Program-made: the position numbers and the translations under genes
Part shown: positions 27,514 to 35,521 of the stretch, one piece after another
How the letters are laid out: every line of letters starts with the position of its first letter
How positions within the stretch are numbered: position 1 is the first letter of the stretch
Notes under the pieces: generated by a model
Seen by the model: the letters and a program-made list of their open reading frames with translations, nothing else
The model's database searches: none
Told to the model about the DNA's origin: nothing
DNA from: Planctomycetota bacterium
GTDB taxonomy: Bacteria; Planctomycetota; Planctomycetia; Pirellulales; UBA1268
NCBI GenBank assembly: GCA_003671185.1
Contig: QWPN01000067.1
Location: forward strand, 1-37,172
DNA length: 37,172 nucleotides
Direction: 5' to 3'

Positions 27514-28835
27514 CGAACTCCGCGTCATCTCCGCCAATGGGAGCGCCTCCGCTGCTCGACATCGACCGGCTCACGGTGCGTTTCGGCGGCCTCGTCGCCG
27601 TGTCCGATCTCGATCTGGACGTGCCGGCCGGCAGCATCGTGTCCCTCATCGGCCCCAACGGTGCAGGCAAGACCACGGCCTTCAACTGCGTGAGCGGCAT
27701 CTACACGCCGGTTGCCGGGACGGTGCGGTTCCAGGGCCGCCGGCTGGAACGAGCCTTCACCCCGGGCGTGTTCTGGGCGGCCCTCGGGCTGGGGTTGCTC
27801 ACGGGACTGCTCTTCGCCGCCGCCGCCGTGGACGTCGACCGCCTCTGGCTGGCGGTGGTGAAGCGGGGCATGGTCAGCGGCGAACCATTCACCCTGGCCG
27901 GCGCGGGGCAGCGACTGCGCGGCTACTTTCGCGCCGAGTTGGCGATCGATCAGATGTCGGGCAAGTGGCGAGTGGTGAGCGCCGACGGCAGCGACGTGCT
28001 GGCCATCAAGCGCGACCTGGAGGAGGCGCGCGCGGTCCGCAACGAACTGCAGGCGGCGGTCACCGCCCGCCGCGCCGGCCCCGGCACCGTGCCCGACGCC
28101 ACCGACACGGAGCGCAGCGGCACCCCGCTGCCCGCCGCGGGGCGGCCGGTCATTCGCGAGGAGGTGCTCGACCGCCTGGCCGCCGGCAAGGCCCGGGTCC
28201 GCTGGCGGGGACTGGCAGGGCTGGTGGCGGGCTGGCTGCTGGGCACGGCGGGAACGATCACCGTGTGGCGCCGGGGGCGGCGTTCGCCCCATGTCGTGGC
28301 TCAGGCGGGCATCGCACGCACGTTCCAGAACATCCGCCTATTCTCCAACATGACGGTCCTGGAAAACGTGCTCGTGGGCCTCGACCGGTCGATTCCCGGG
28401 GGTGTGCTGGCGATGCTGCTGCGCACACCCGGCAACCGCCGCGCCGAAGCGGCCGCACGGTCAGAGGCCTTCGCAGCTCTGGAGTTCGTGGGCCTGGCCG
28501 CGGGGGCCAACCGCATCGCGGGCCAGCTTCCCTACGGCGACCAACGGCGGCTGGAGATCGCTCGCGCCCTGGCCACCGGCGCCACGCTCGTGCTCCTCGA
28601 TGAACCGGCCGCCGGCATGAACCCGTCCGAGACGACCGAACTGGCCGCCCTCGTGGAGCGGATTCGAGCCCGTGGCGTGACGGTGCTGCTCATCGAGCAT
28701 CACATGAACGTCGTGATGCGAATCAGCGACCGCGTGGCCGTCCTCGACCACGGCGTGAAGATCGCCGAGGGCACGCCGGCCGAGGTGCGGCGCGATCCGC
28801 GGGTGATCGAGGCCTACCTGGGCGCAGAGGCGTGA
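27510..28835 (+). CDS. livG: LivG-type ABC ATPase with an inserted membrane hairpin and extracytoplasmic domain
   Basis: A 441-aa ATPase subunit; ordinary LivG is about 255. The ATPase parts are complete: IGPNGAGKTT (Walker A, 47-56), GIARTFQN (Q-loop, Gln273), LPYGDQRRLEIARAL (signature, 340-354), VLLDEPAAGMNP (Walker B, 361-372) and LLIEHH (His switch, 397-398). About 178 residues (83-260) are inserted between GTVRFQGRRLERAF and SPHVVAQAGIARTFQN, where other LivG proteins have only a short linker. The insert starts with a hydrophobic segment at 87-106 and ends with one at 234-252. Basic clusters lie on the ATPase side of both (RRLER before, WRRGRR after), so by the positive-inside rule the roughly 125 residues between them are outside the cytoplasm. 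That loop includes KRDLEEARAVRNELQAAV, a likely helical or coiled-coil stretch. The frame is intact throughout and codon use does not change visibly. The start overlaps the livM stop. Confidence 0.88.
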   Translation: MTNSASSPPMGAPPLLDIDRLTVRFGGLVAVSDLDLDVPAGSIVSLIGPNGAGKTTAFNCVSGIYTPVAGTVRFQGRRLERAFTPGVFWAALGLGLLTGLLFAAAAVDVDRLWLAVVKRGMVSGEPFTLAGAGQRLRGYFRAELAIDQMSGKWRVVSADGSDVLAIKRDLEEARAVRNELQAAVTARRAGPGTVPDATDTERSGTPLPAAGRPVIREEVLDRLAAGKARVRWRGLAGLVAGWLLGTAGTITVWRRGRRSPHVVAQAGIARTFQNIRLFSNMTVLENVLVGLDRSIPGGVLAMLLRTPGNRRAEAAARSEAFAALEFVGLAAGANRIAGQLPYGDQRRLEIARALATGATLVLLDEPAAGMNPSETTELAALVERIRARGVTVLLIEHHMNVVMRISDRVAVLDHGVKIAEGTPAEVRRDPRVIEAYLGAEA

Positions 28836-28843
28836 GGGCAATG

Positions 28844-29557
28844 ATGCCGCTTTTGGAAGTCCGCGATCTCGAGGCGGGGTACGGTCCGATCCGGGCCCTC
28901 GACGGCGTGTCGCTCGACGTGGCCGAAGGGGAGTTGGTGGCCATCATCGGCGCCAACGGCGCCGGCAAGACGACGCTCCTGATGGCGATCTCGGGCGTGG
29001 TCCCGGTCCGCGCGGGTGTCATCCGCTTCGCTGATCGTCCCCTGGCCGGGCTGGCCCCGCATGAAATCATGCGGCTGGGAATCGGTCACGCGCCGGAGGG
29101 GCGGCGCATCTTTCCGCGGCTCACCGTCCGCGAAAACCTGGAGCTGGGCGGATTTACGCAGACCGACCGGCGCCGGCTGGAGCAGGACATCGCCGAAGCC
29201 TGCGGGCTGTTTCCCGTGCTCGGAGACCGCCTCGGGCAGATGGGGGGCACGCTTTCCGGCGGCGAACAGCAGATGCTGGCGATCGGACGCGCCCTGGTGG
29301 GTCGGCCGCGGCTGTTGCTGCTCGACGAGCCATCCCTGGGGCTCGCACCCCTCATCGTGGCCAAGGTGTTCGAGGTGATCGCGGCCCTGTCGGCCCGGGG
29401 GATCGCGGTGGTGCTCGTCGAGCAGAACGCCCGTGCCGCGCTCAAACTCGCCGCCCGGGGCTACGTCCTGGAGACGGGGCGGATCACGCTCACGGGCACC
29501 GGCCCCGAACTGGCCGCCGACCGCCGCGTCCGCGATGCCTACCTCGGGGAAGGCTGA
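28844..29557 (+). CDS. livF: Branched-chain amino-acid-type ABC transporter ATPase LivF
   Basis: A 237-aa ATPase of normal LivF size. The core motifs are LLEVRDLEAGYGPIRAL at the start, IIGANGAGKTTLL (Walker A), GHAPEGRRIFPRLTVRENLE (Q-loop region with the LivF-type PEGR), GTLSGGEQQMLAIGRAL (signature), LLLLDEPSLGLAP (Walker B) and VLVEQNARAAL (switch region, with Gln in place of His, as is normal for LivF). It has no insertion, unlike its partner LivG. ATG 28844 is preferred because GAGGG lies 5 nt upstream; GTG 28832, overlapping the livG stop, and ATG 28841 are alternatives. It is the last gene of the transporter operon. Confidence 0.93.
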   Translation: MPLLEVRDLEAGYGPIRALDGVSLDVAEGELVAIIGANGAGKTTLLMAISGVVPVRAGVIRFADRPLAGLAPHEIMRLGIGHAPEGRRIFPRLTVRENLELGGFTQTDRRRLEQDIAEACGLFPVLGDRLGQMGGTLSGGEQQMLAIGRALVGRPRLLLLDEPSLGLAPLIVAKVFEVIAALSARGIAVVLVEQNARAALKLAARGYVLETGRITLTGTGPELAADRRVRDAYLGEG

Positions 29558-29614
29558 CGCCCCGCGAGTCCGTGGTTGCCCCCACGTGGCCCCTTCGGAA
29601 CCGGAGGATCACCG

Positions 29615-30097
29615 ATGCGCGACAGGCGATTCGTCGCCGTGCACCGGGGCGGGCCGCTCGACGCGGCGACGCACCGCCTCCTCGCCGTCTGGGCCGCCGA
29701 CTGCGCGGAGCGGCTGCTGCGGCTCTGCGGGGAGATGGGCCGTGATGAGCGGTCCCGGTGCGCGGTGCGAACCGCGCGGGCATGGGCCCACCGAGCGGCG
29801 TCGGTGGGTGATTGCCAGCGGGCTGCGGTTGCGGCGCACGCCGCGGCCCGCGTGGCTTCGACGGCGGCCGCGGTCGCGGCGGCGCGGGCCGCCGGCCACG
29901 CCGCGGCGACAGCCCACATGGCGGATCACAGCCTCGGCGTCGTGATCTACGGGGCCAAGGCGGTCGAGGCGGCCGGCCGGTCGGTGGAGGCGGAGCTGGA
30001 ATGGCAGCTTGCCCGACTTCCGCACCGGCTGCGGAGGCTTGTTGAGTCGGCTCTGGAACGCCGTCGTGCGCTGCGCCGCAACACGGCTCCCACATGA
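29615..30097 (+). CDS. Imm-5-like putative immunity protein
   Basis: A 160-aa Ala-rich helical protein that resembles the family annotated as putative immunity protein (Imm-5-like). Matching segments are DRRFVAVHRGGPLDAATHRL, LAVWAADCAERLLRL, ARAAGHAAATAHMADHSLGV, VIYGAKAVEAAGRSVEAELE and WQLARLPHRLRRLV. Members are predicted to neutralise polymorphic toxins, mainly from gene-neighbourhood analysis; I know of no proven activity for this group. ATG 29615 has GGAGG with a 7-nt spacer. It follows livF by 57 nt on the same strand, so it may be read from the same transcript. No toxin, WXG or RHS gene is present in the window. Its 3' end faces recQ across a 291-nt gap that holds repeat element B. 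Confidence 0.72.
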   Translation: MRDRRFVAVHRGGPLDAATHRLLAVWAADCAERLLRLCGEMGRDERSRCAVRTARAWAHRAASVGDCQRAAVAAHAAARVASTAAAVAAARAAGHAAATAHMADHSLGVVIYGAKAVEAAGRSVEAELEWQLARLPHRLRRLVESALERRRALRRNTAPT

Positions 30098-30133
30098 GCC
30101 TCGCGTGCCAGGTCAGATTCCCTTTCATCCTGG

Positions 30134-30287
30134 TTTTCGGAAGAAACACTTGCTGATGCCAGGTTCGGGGCTGCCCGCTCCCCGTTGCCGGACGTTCGCT
30201 GTGGGCGTCCTCCCCTTCGCTCACTCGGGGGAAACCTCGCTTCGCCTTCCTGGCTGCGCTCGGTTTCCCACGCCGCTCGACTGGCAC
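30134..30287 (-). repeat. Intergenic repeat element, copy B
   Basis: Copy B fills most of the gap (30098-30388) between the convergent immunity-like gene and recQ. On the minus strand it carries, in order, GTGCCAGT, AGCGCAGCC, GGCGAAGCG, GTGAGCG, GCGAACGTCCGGC, ACCTG and GTGTTT, the same series as copy A. Arms GGGAAACC and GGTTTCCC (30262-30269 and 30229-30236) form an 8-bp stem around a 25-nt loop that itself contains GCC/GGC and CGC/GCG pairs. By eye the roughly 100-nt core (30160-30260) is about 70% identical to 17374-17473. No protein-like frame is seen. Confidence 0.7.
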
Positions 30288-30388
30288 GGGCGACCCCTCG
30301 CACAATCGATGGTCAGGAAACCCGTACGCGCGAGGTTCACGTGTGATCCGTCTAAGACGTCGTTGGAGAGCAGTACGGCGCCTCGAGA

Positions 30389-32251
30389 TCACCCGGGGTC
30401 GCGGCCGGCGACGAGGTCGAGGATCGCGGCGCCGAAGTCGGCCAGCCGTTTCTCGCCCACGCCCCGGCAGCGGAGCAGGGCGGCCGGGCAGTCGGGCTTC
30501 TCCCGGGCGATCGCCCGCAGCGACGTGTCGTCGAAGATCGTCCAGGCCGGCTTGCCCCGCGCCTCCGCCACCCGACGCCGCCACTTTCGCAGCCGCTCGA
30601 ACAGGTCGCGGTCGACATCCTGCCAGTCGTCGGCGTCCGCCTTGGTGGTGCGGGCCTTGCCGGCCCGTGGCTCGACGAGCACCACCTGCCGGGTGCCGCG
30701 CAGCACCTCCCACGATCGTTGGTTGAGCGTCAGCACCGGCCGGTCGCCGCCACTGCGGGCCAGCAGGTCCTGGTCGAGCAGTTGGTGGACGAGGTTCTCC
30801 GCCATGCGCTGGTCGAGTTCGGCCAGCAGCCCGAACGTGGAGAGCCGCTCGTGGCCGTGGCGGCGTACCCCCTCGGTGTTCGCCCCGCGCAGCACCTCGC
30901 AGACGTGACGGACGCCGAACCGTTCCTCGACCCGGGCCACGCAGGAGATGATTTTTTGGGCGGTCACGGTGGCATCGGGCAGGCCGGCGGTTTCTCCCAG
31001 GCAGACATCGCAGGCCCCACAGGCTTCGGCCTCGTAGGGTTGGCCGAAGTATTCCGAGAGCGCGGCGTGACGACAGCGAGCGGCCTGGGCATATCGCCGC
31101 ATGGCGTGCAGGTGCTCGACTCCGGAGGCCACGAGTTTCTCCCGCTCGGCAGCCTCCAGATCCGATTCGTCGGCGCTCTTCCTCACGAGCGCTTCCCAGC
31201 TGAAGACGTCAGCCGACGAGTAGAGGAGCACGCACTCCGCCGTCAGCCCGTCGCGGCCGGCACGGCCCGTTTCCTGCTGGTACGCCTCCAGGCTCTTGGG
31301 CAACGCCGTGTGGAGCACGAGTCGCACGTCGGAGCGGTCGATCCCCATGCCGAAGGCCACCGTGGCCACGACCACGTCGATCGTCTCCTTGGCGAAGGCG
31401 TCCTGGGTGCGGCGACGCTCGGCTGGGTCGAGGCCCGCGTGGTAGGGGCGGGCGAGGAGGCCGGCGGATGCCAGCCGAGCGGCGATCCGTTCGGTCTCCT
31501 TGCGGGAGATGCAGTACACGATGGAGGCCTCGCCGCGATGCCGGCCCAGGATCTCCAGGGTCTGGGCCACGCGGTCGGTCCGCGCCACCACGCGGTACAC
31601 CAGATTCGGCCGGTCGAACGTCCCGATCAGCTGCGCCGGGTCGCGCAGGCTCAACTGCCGGGCGATGTCGTCGCGGACGCGGGGCGTGGCGGTGGCGGTG
31701 AAGGCGTGCAGCGTGGCCGCGGGGAAGCGATCGCGAAGCATGGCGAGTTGGCGGTATTCGGGCCGAAAGTCATGCCCCCAGTGGCTGATACAGTGGGCCT
31801 CGTCGATGGCGAATCGCTTCACTCCAACGCGGGCCAGCAGATCGAGCAAACCGGAGTTCACCAGCCGCTCCGGGGCCACGAACAGCAGCCGTAACTCTCC
31901 CGCCGCAAGCTGATCCCGCGTGCGTGCCCGCTCCTCCTGCGACAGCCCCGAGTGCAGCGCGGCGGCCGGATAGCCGATCGCCTCCAGGGCGTCGACCTGG
32001 TCCTTCATCAGCGCCACGAGCGGCGAGACCACGACGTCGGTCGTGCCGCCCACGAGCGGCGGGAGTTGGTAGCAGAGGCTCTTGCCACCGCCCGTGGGCA
32101 TCACCACCAGCGAGTCGCGGCCGTCGAGCGCGGCCCGGATCGCCTCGGATTGCAGGGGTCGCAGCCGGTCAAAGCCCCACCAGCGGCCCAGCACCTCCGC
32201 GATGCGGGCATCGTCGACCGGGATCGCGGAGGTGTCGGCCGGCCCTGGCAC
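30389..32251 (-). CDS. recQ: ATP-dependent DNA helicase RecQ
   Basis: A 620-aa superfamily 2 helicase that unwinds DNA 3' to 5' in recombination and fork repair; E. coli RecQ is 609. Domains in order: Walker A PTGGGKSLCYQLP (52-64), DEAHCISHWGHDFRPEY (150-166), FTATATPRVRDDI, the second RecA-like lobe with VATVAFGMGIDRSDVR and YQQETGRAGRDG, the RecQ zinc site (ARCRHAALSEYFG then CGACDVCLG), a winged helix (FGVRHVCEVLRG) and a C-terminal HRDC domain (LFERLRKWRR to CRGVGEKRLADFG). GTG 32251 is chosen: it is in frame with the conserved N-terminus and has an AAAAGG-type site 7-8 nt upstream. The gene is divergent from the DevC-like permease gene, with 168 nt between starts. Confidence 0.95.
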   Translation of the reverse strand: MPGPADTSAIPVDDARIAEVLGRWWGFDRLRPLQSEAIRAALDGRDSLVVMPTGGGKSLCYQLPPLVGGTTDVVVSPLVALMKDQVDALEAIGYPAAALHSGLSQEERARTRDQLAAGELRLLFVAPERLVNSGLLDLLARVGVKRFAIDEAHCISHWGHDFRPEYRQLAMLRDRFPAATLHAFTATATPRVRDDIARQLSLRDPAQLIGTFDRPNLVYRVVARTDRVAQTLEILGRHRGEASIVYCISRKETERIAARLASAGLLARPYHAGLDPAERRRTQDAFAKETIDVVVATVAFGMGIDRSDVRLVLHTALPKSLEAYQQETGRAGRDGLTAECVLLYSSADVFSWEALVRKSADESDLEAAEREKLVASGVEHLHAMRRYAQAARCRHAALSEYFGQPYEAEACGACDVCLGETAGLPDATVTAQKIISCVARVEERFGVRHVCEVLRGANTEGVRRHGHERLSTFGLLAELDQRMAENLVHQLLDQDLLARSGGDRPVLTLNQRSWEVLRGTRQVVLVEPRAGKARTTKADADDWQDVDRDLFERLRKWRRRVAEARGKPAWTIFDDTSLRAIAREKPDCPAALLRCRGVGEKRLADFGAAILDLVAGRDPG

Positions 32252-32308
32252 GCATGCACCTTTTCGGTGGGGATACTGGTCGTCAACATAGCAGGAACGG
32301 ATGATGGT

Positions 32309-32332
32309 GGGTCGCGGCCGCAGGCCGCGCCC
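32309..32332. promoter_or_regulatory. GC-rich palindrome between recQ and the exporter operon
   Basis: CGCGGCC (32313-32319) and GGCCGCG (32323-32329) form a perfect 7-bp inverted repeat around GCA, extended by GGG/CCC at the ends with one bulged T. It lies in the divergent gap about 60 nt from the recQ start and 88 nt from the permease start, so it could be an operator or a transcript hairpin. It has no T tract. Confidence 0.35.
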
Positions 32333-32419
32333 TGATCTCCCGCTGGCGCCACCCGGCATTGCCGGCTGCTGGATCGGCGCCCGAACAGGCAGTGCCGCGG
32401 TTGTGGACAGGAGTCCGTG

Positions 32420-33556
32420 ATGCTCTGGATCGCCTGGAAGATGCTGATCGGCAACCGGGTCAAGTACCTGGGCATCATCTTTGGCGTGCTGTTCGCCGCG
32501 CTCCTCATCGCCCAGCAGTCGTCGATCTTCTGCGGGCTGATGTTTCTCACCGTCAGCCAGATTCGCGACATCGAGGGCCCCGGCATCTGGGTGATGGACC
32601 GCAACGTGGAGTTCATCGACGACATCAAGCCGCTGTCCGACACCGATCTGTTTCGGGTGAAGGGCGTGCCCGGTGTCGACTGGGCGGTCCCGTTTTACAA
32701 GGGACTCGCCCGGGCCCGCATGGAGCAGGGCGACTACCACCAGATGATCCTGCTGGGGCTCGACGACGCGACGCTGGTGGGCGCTCCGGAGGGACTGTTC
32801 CTGGGGGAACTGGCGGACCTGCGGAAACCCGATGCCGTGATCATGGATGATGCGGGATACAAGCAGATCTGGCCCGGCGAACCCTACCAACTCGGTCGCG
32901 TGTTCGAGATGAACGACCGCCGGGCGGTGATCGTCGGCATCACGAGAGCCAGCCGTACGTTCCAGACCTTCCCGATCGTGTACACGCTGTACGGCCGGGC
33001 CGTGCTCTACGCGCCGCCGGAACGGAAGGTGCTGTCGTTCGTGCTGGCCAACGCCGATCCTGGTCGCGACGTCGAGGAGGTCTGCCGGGAGATCACGGCC
33101 GTCACCGGATTGCAGGCGTTGACCCGCCAGCAGTTCATGCGCAAGACGATCGTGCACTTTCTGCGCAAGACCGGCATCCCGGTGAATTTCGCCATCACCG
33201 TCTTCCTGGGTTTCCTCGTGGGCACGGCGATTGCGGGGCAGACGTTTTATCTGTTCACCGTGGAGAACATCCGGCAGTTCGGCGCGCTCAAGGCGATGGG
33301 CACGAGCAACTGGACCATCCTGGCGATGGTGCTGATGCAGGCCCTGCAGGTGGGCGTGATCGGCTTCGGCCTGGGCGTCGGCTTGGCGGCGCTGTTCGGC
33401 TGGAGCACGCGGGGGCTGACGAAACTGGCGTTCTTCATGCCCTGGCAGGTGCTGGCCATCACGGCCGTGGCCGTGTTCTTCATTGTCCTGCTTGCCAGCC
33501 TGCTCTCCATCCGCCGGGTGCTGGTCGTCGATCCGGCCATCGTGTTCCGCGGCTGA
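32420..33556 (+). CDS. DevC-like ABC transporter permease (FtsX/MacB fold)
   Basis: A 378-aa inner-membrane permease with the type VII-like layout: one helix near the start (KYLGIIFGVLFAALLIAQQS), a large periplasmic domain (about 45-250) and three C-terminal helices (AITVFLGFLVGTAIAGQTFY, LMQALQVGVIGFGLGVGLAA, VLAITAVAVFFIVLLASLLS). Before the second of these, NIRQFGALKAMGTSNW is the FtsX-family coupling helix. The overall match is to DevC, the permease of the cyanobacterial glycolipid exporter DevBCA. Such systems drive export rather than import. AGGAG with a 6-nt spacer supports ATG 32420. The ATPase gene follows after 15 nt and the adaptor gene after that, so the export unit is complete except for an outer-membrane channel. 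Confidence 0.85.
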   Translation: MLWIAWKMLIGNRVKYLGIIFGVLFAALLIAQQSSIFCGLMFLTVSQIRDIEGPGIWVMDRNVEFIDDIKPLSDTDLFRVKGVPGVDWAVPFYKGLARARMEQGDYHQMILLGLDDATLVGAPEGLFLGELADLRKPDAVIMDDAGYKQIWPGEPYQLGRVFEMNDRRAVIVGITRASRTFQTFPIVYTLYGRAVLYAPPERKVLSFVLANADPGRDVEEVCREITAVTGLQALTRQQFMRKTIVHFLRKTGIPVNFAITVFLGFLVGTAIAGQTFYLFTVENIRQFGALKAMGTSNWTILAMVLMQALQVGVIGFGLGVGLAALFGWSTRGLTKLAFFMPWQVLAITAVAVFFIVLLASLLSIRRVLVVDPAIVFRG

Positions 33557-33571
33557 GCGGGTACCGCCGAG

Positions 33572-34327
33572 ATGCCAGCCATGCCGAATCCACACAGCAG
33601 CCAAGCCGAAGACGACGTGGCGGTCCGCGTCCGTGGGGTGACCAAGGAGTTCGGCGTCGGCGGGTCGCTGACGAAGGCCCTGCGCGGCGTCGATCTCGAC
33701 GTGCCGTACGGCGAGTTGCTGATGCTCGTCGGCCCCAGCGGCTGCGGCAAGACCACGCTGGTGTCGATCGTGGCCGGCACGCTCGAGCCGACCGACGGCG
33801 AGGTCGTCGTGCTCGGCAAGGACCTGGTGGCCATGAGCAACGGCCGCAAGGTGCGATTTCGCCGCGAGAACGTGGGCTTCGTATTCCAGTCCTACAACCT
33901 GCTGCCCGCCCTCAGCGCCGCCGAAAATGCGGCCGTGCCGCTTCTGATCGCCGGCTGGCGACGCTCTGCTGCGGTCGAGGCGGCCAGCGACGTGCTCGAC
34001 AAACTCGGCCTCGGCGACCGGCTGACCAACCTGCCCAGCGAATTGTCGGGTGGCCAACAGCAGCGGGTGGCGATCGCTCGGGCCATCGTGCACGAGCCAC
34101 GGCTGCTCGTCTGCGACGAGCCCACCAGTGCCCTCGACGCCGAAAACGGCCGCATCACGATGGAACTCATCGCGCGGATCGCGGTCCAGCCCGACCGGGC
34201 CGTGATCGTTGTCACGCACGATTCGCGTGTCTATTCGTTCGCCGACAGGATCGCCTCGATGGAGGACGGCCGCATCGAGTCTGTCAGCAATGGGCCGGAC
34301 CGGGCCGGCACCATGCCTCTCCTGTAG
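33572..34327 (+). CDS. DevA/LolD/MacB-type ABC exporter ATPase
   Basis: A 251-aa cytoplasmic ATPase. Motifs are VRGVTKEFGVGGSLTKALRG, LVGPSGCGKTTLVSIVAG (Walker A, about 52-62), VGFVFQSYNLLPALSAAENA (Q-loop), LSGGQQQRVAIARAIVHEP (signature), LLVCDEPTSALDAENG (Walker B) and VIVVTHDSRVYSFADRI (His switch). The FQSYNLLPALSAAEN form is typical of the LolD/MacB/DevA group, which works with FtsX-fold permeases, matching the gene just upstream. Two ATGs (33572 and 33581) are possible; the conserved part starts after both. The adaptor gene follows 36 nt later. Confidence 0.92.
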   Translation: MPAMPNPHSSQAEDDVAVRVRGVTKEFGVGGSLTKALRGVDLDVPYGELLMLVGPSGCGKTTLVSIVAGTLEPTDGEVVVLGKDLVAMSNGRKVRFRRENVGFVFQSYNLLPALSAAENAAVPLLIAGWRRSAAVEAASDVLDKLGLGDRLTNLPSELSGGQQQRVAIARAIVHEPRLLVCDEPTSALDAENGRITMELIARIAVQPDRAVIVVTHDSRVYSFADRIASMEDGRIESVSNGPDRAGTMPLL

Positions 34328-34363
34328 CGTTTTCCCGGGTTACACACCACAATCGCGGCCGCC

Positions 34364-35455
34364 ATGGCCATCACCAAGACCCGTCGCCCCCGCTCGATCG
34401 CGGACATCCTCACGCAGTTCCTGCTGCCGCTCGTCGGCCTGGGCCTGATGGGCTTCGCCGGCTGGTACGTGATGGAAACGCGACCGGTGGTGCGCACTCC
34501 GCTGCCGCCGATCGAGCCCGCCCGCAGCCCCTACGGCGAGACGGTCGCGGCCTCCGGCATCGTCGAGGCACAGACGGAGAACATTTCCGTCGGGTCGGCG
34601 ACCCCGGGCGTCGTGGTCGAGGTGCTCGTCAGGGTCGGCGACGAGGTGCAGGCCGGGACGCCGCTGTTCCGCCTCGATGATCGGCAATTGCAGGGCGAGT
34701 TGGCGGTGCAGCGGGCCATCATCTCGCAGATGAAAAGCGAACTGGTGCGGCTCGAGGCGGAGCCCCGCAAGGAAAAGATCCCGGTGCGGCAGGCGGACGT
34801 CAACGAGGCCCGGGCCGCGGTGATTCGTGAGACCGATGCGCTGCGACGCGCCGAGGACATGTGGGTCAAGAAGGTGATTCCCGAGCAGGAACTGATCGAA
34901 CGGCGCGAGGCGCTCGCGGGGGCGCAGGCCAAGCTGGAAAGCGCCCAGGCCAATCTCAAGCTCCTGGAGGCCGGGTCATGGGAGTACGATCGCGACGTGG
35001 CCCGGGCGGCCGTGACGAGGGCCGAGGCCGACATGGCGAAGATCCAGGTGGATATCGACCGGCTGGTGGTGCGGTCGCTGGTCGAGGGCCGGGTGCTGCA
35101 GGTGAACGTGCGGCCGGGCGAGTTCGTAGGCACGCCACCGGGGCAGCCGCTGGTGATCCTGGGCAACATCGACACGCTGCACGTGCGGGTCGACGTCGAC
35201 GAGTACGACATCGCCAGGTTCGACAGCACGCGCAGCGCGTGGGCCGTGCCGCGGGGCAGCCTGCAGGAGAAGTACCCCCTGGAATTCGTCCGCGTGGAGC
35301 CGTTCGTCATGCCCAAAAAATCGCTCACCGGCAACAACACGGAACGCGTCGACACCCGCGTGCTGCAGGTGATCTACCGGTTCGATCCCACCGGCCGGCC
35401 GCCGCTGTTCGTCGGGCAGCAGGTGGAGGTATTCATCGAAGCGCGGGGGAAATGA
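34364..35455 (+). CDS. DevB/HlyD-type periplasmic adaptor (membrane fusion protein)
   Basis: A 363-aa protein with one N-terminal membrane helix (about 16-35, LTQFLLPLVGLGLMGFAGWY) and the rest in the periplasm. A biotinyl-lipoyl half motif (VAASGIVEAQTENISVGSAT, then VVVEVLVRVGDEVQAGTPLF) is followed by a long helical hairpin (about 110-225, rich in Glu, Arg, Ala and Gln). The second lipoyl half (VRSLVEGRVLQVNVRPGEFV) and a beta-barrel domain (LHVRVDVDEYDIARF) follow. It should link the DevC/DevA-like inner-membrane complex to an outer-membrane TolC-type channel; none is encoded in the window. Order and spacing indicate one transcript from 32420. The exported substrate is not evident. Confidence 0.88.
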   Translation: MAITKTRRPRSIADILTQFLLPLVGLGLMGFAGWYVMETRPVVRTPLPPIEPARSPYGETVAASGIVEAQTENISVGSATPGVVVEVLVRVGDEVQAGTPLFRLDDRQLQGELAVQRAIISQMKSELVRLEAEPRKEKIPVRQADVNEARAAVIRETDALRRAEDMWVKKVIPEQELIERREALAGAQAKLESAQANLKLLEAGSWEYDRDVARAAVTRAEADMAKIQVDIDRLVVRSLVEGRVLQVNVRPGEFVGTPPGQPLVILGNIDTLHVRVDVDEYDIARFDSTRSAWAVPRGSLQEKYPLEFVRVEPFVMPKKSLTGNNTERVDTRVLQVIYRFDPTGRPPLFVGQQVEVFIEARGK

Positions 35456-35521
35456 GCCGGTTTGCGGCCAGAAACCAGCCTTGCCCCGGGGGGAGGAGGG
35501 TGGGACAGTCTCCGACCACCC

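Noticed and set aside
27510-28835. LivG as a frameshifted or chimeric gene
   Set aside because: One continuous frame runs from the livM overlap to the livF overlap, and all ATPase motifs fall in the right order around the insert. A true insertion fits better than an error.
30098-30388. Group II intron fragment in the gap before recQ
   Set aside because: A GGGAGCCGTGT-like string on the minus strand recalls intron domain IV flanks, but there is no domain V hairpin or reverse transcriptase, and the match with 17340-17495 explains the region better.
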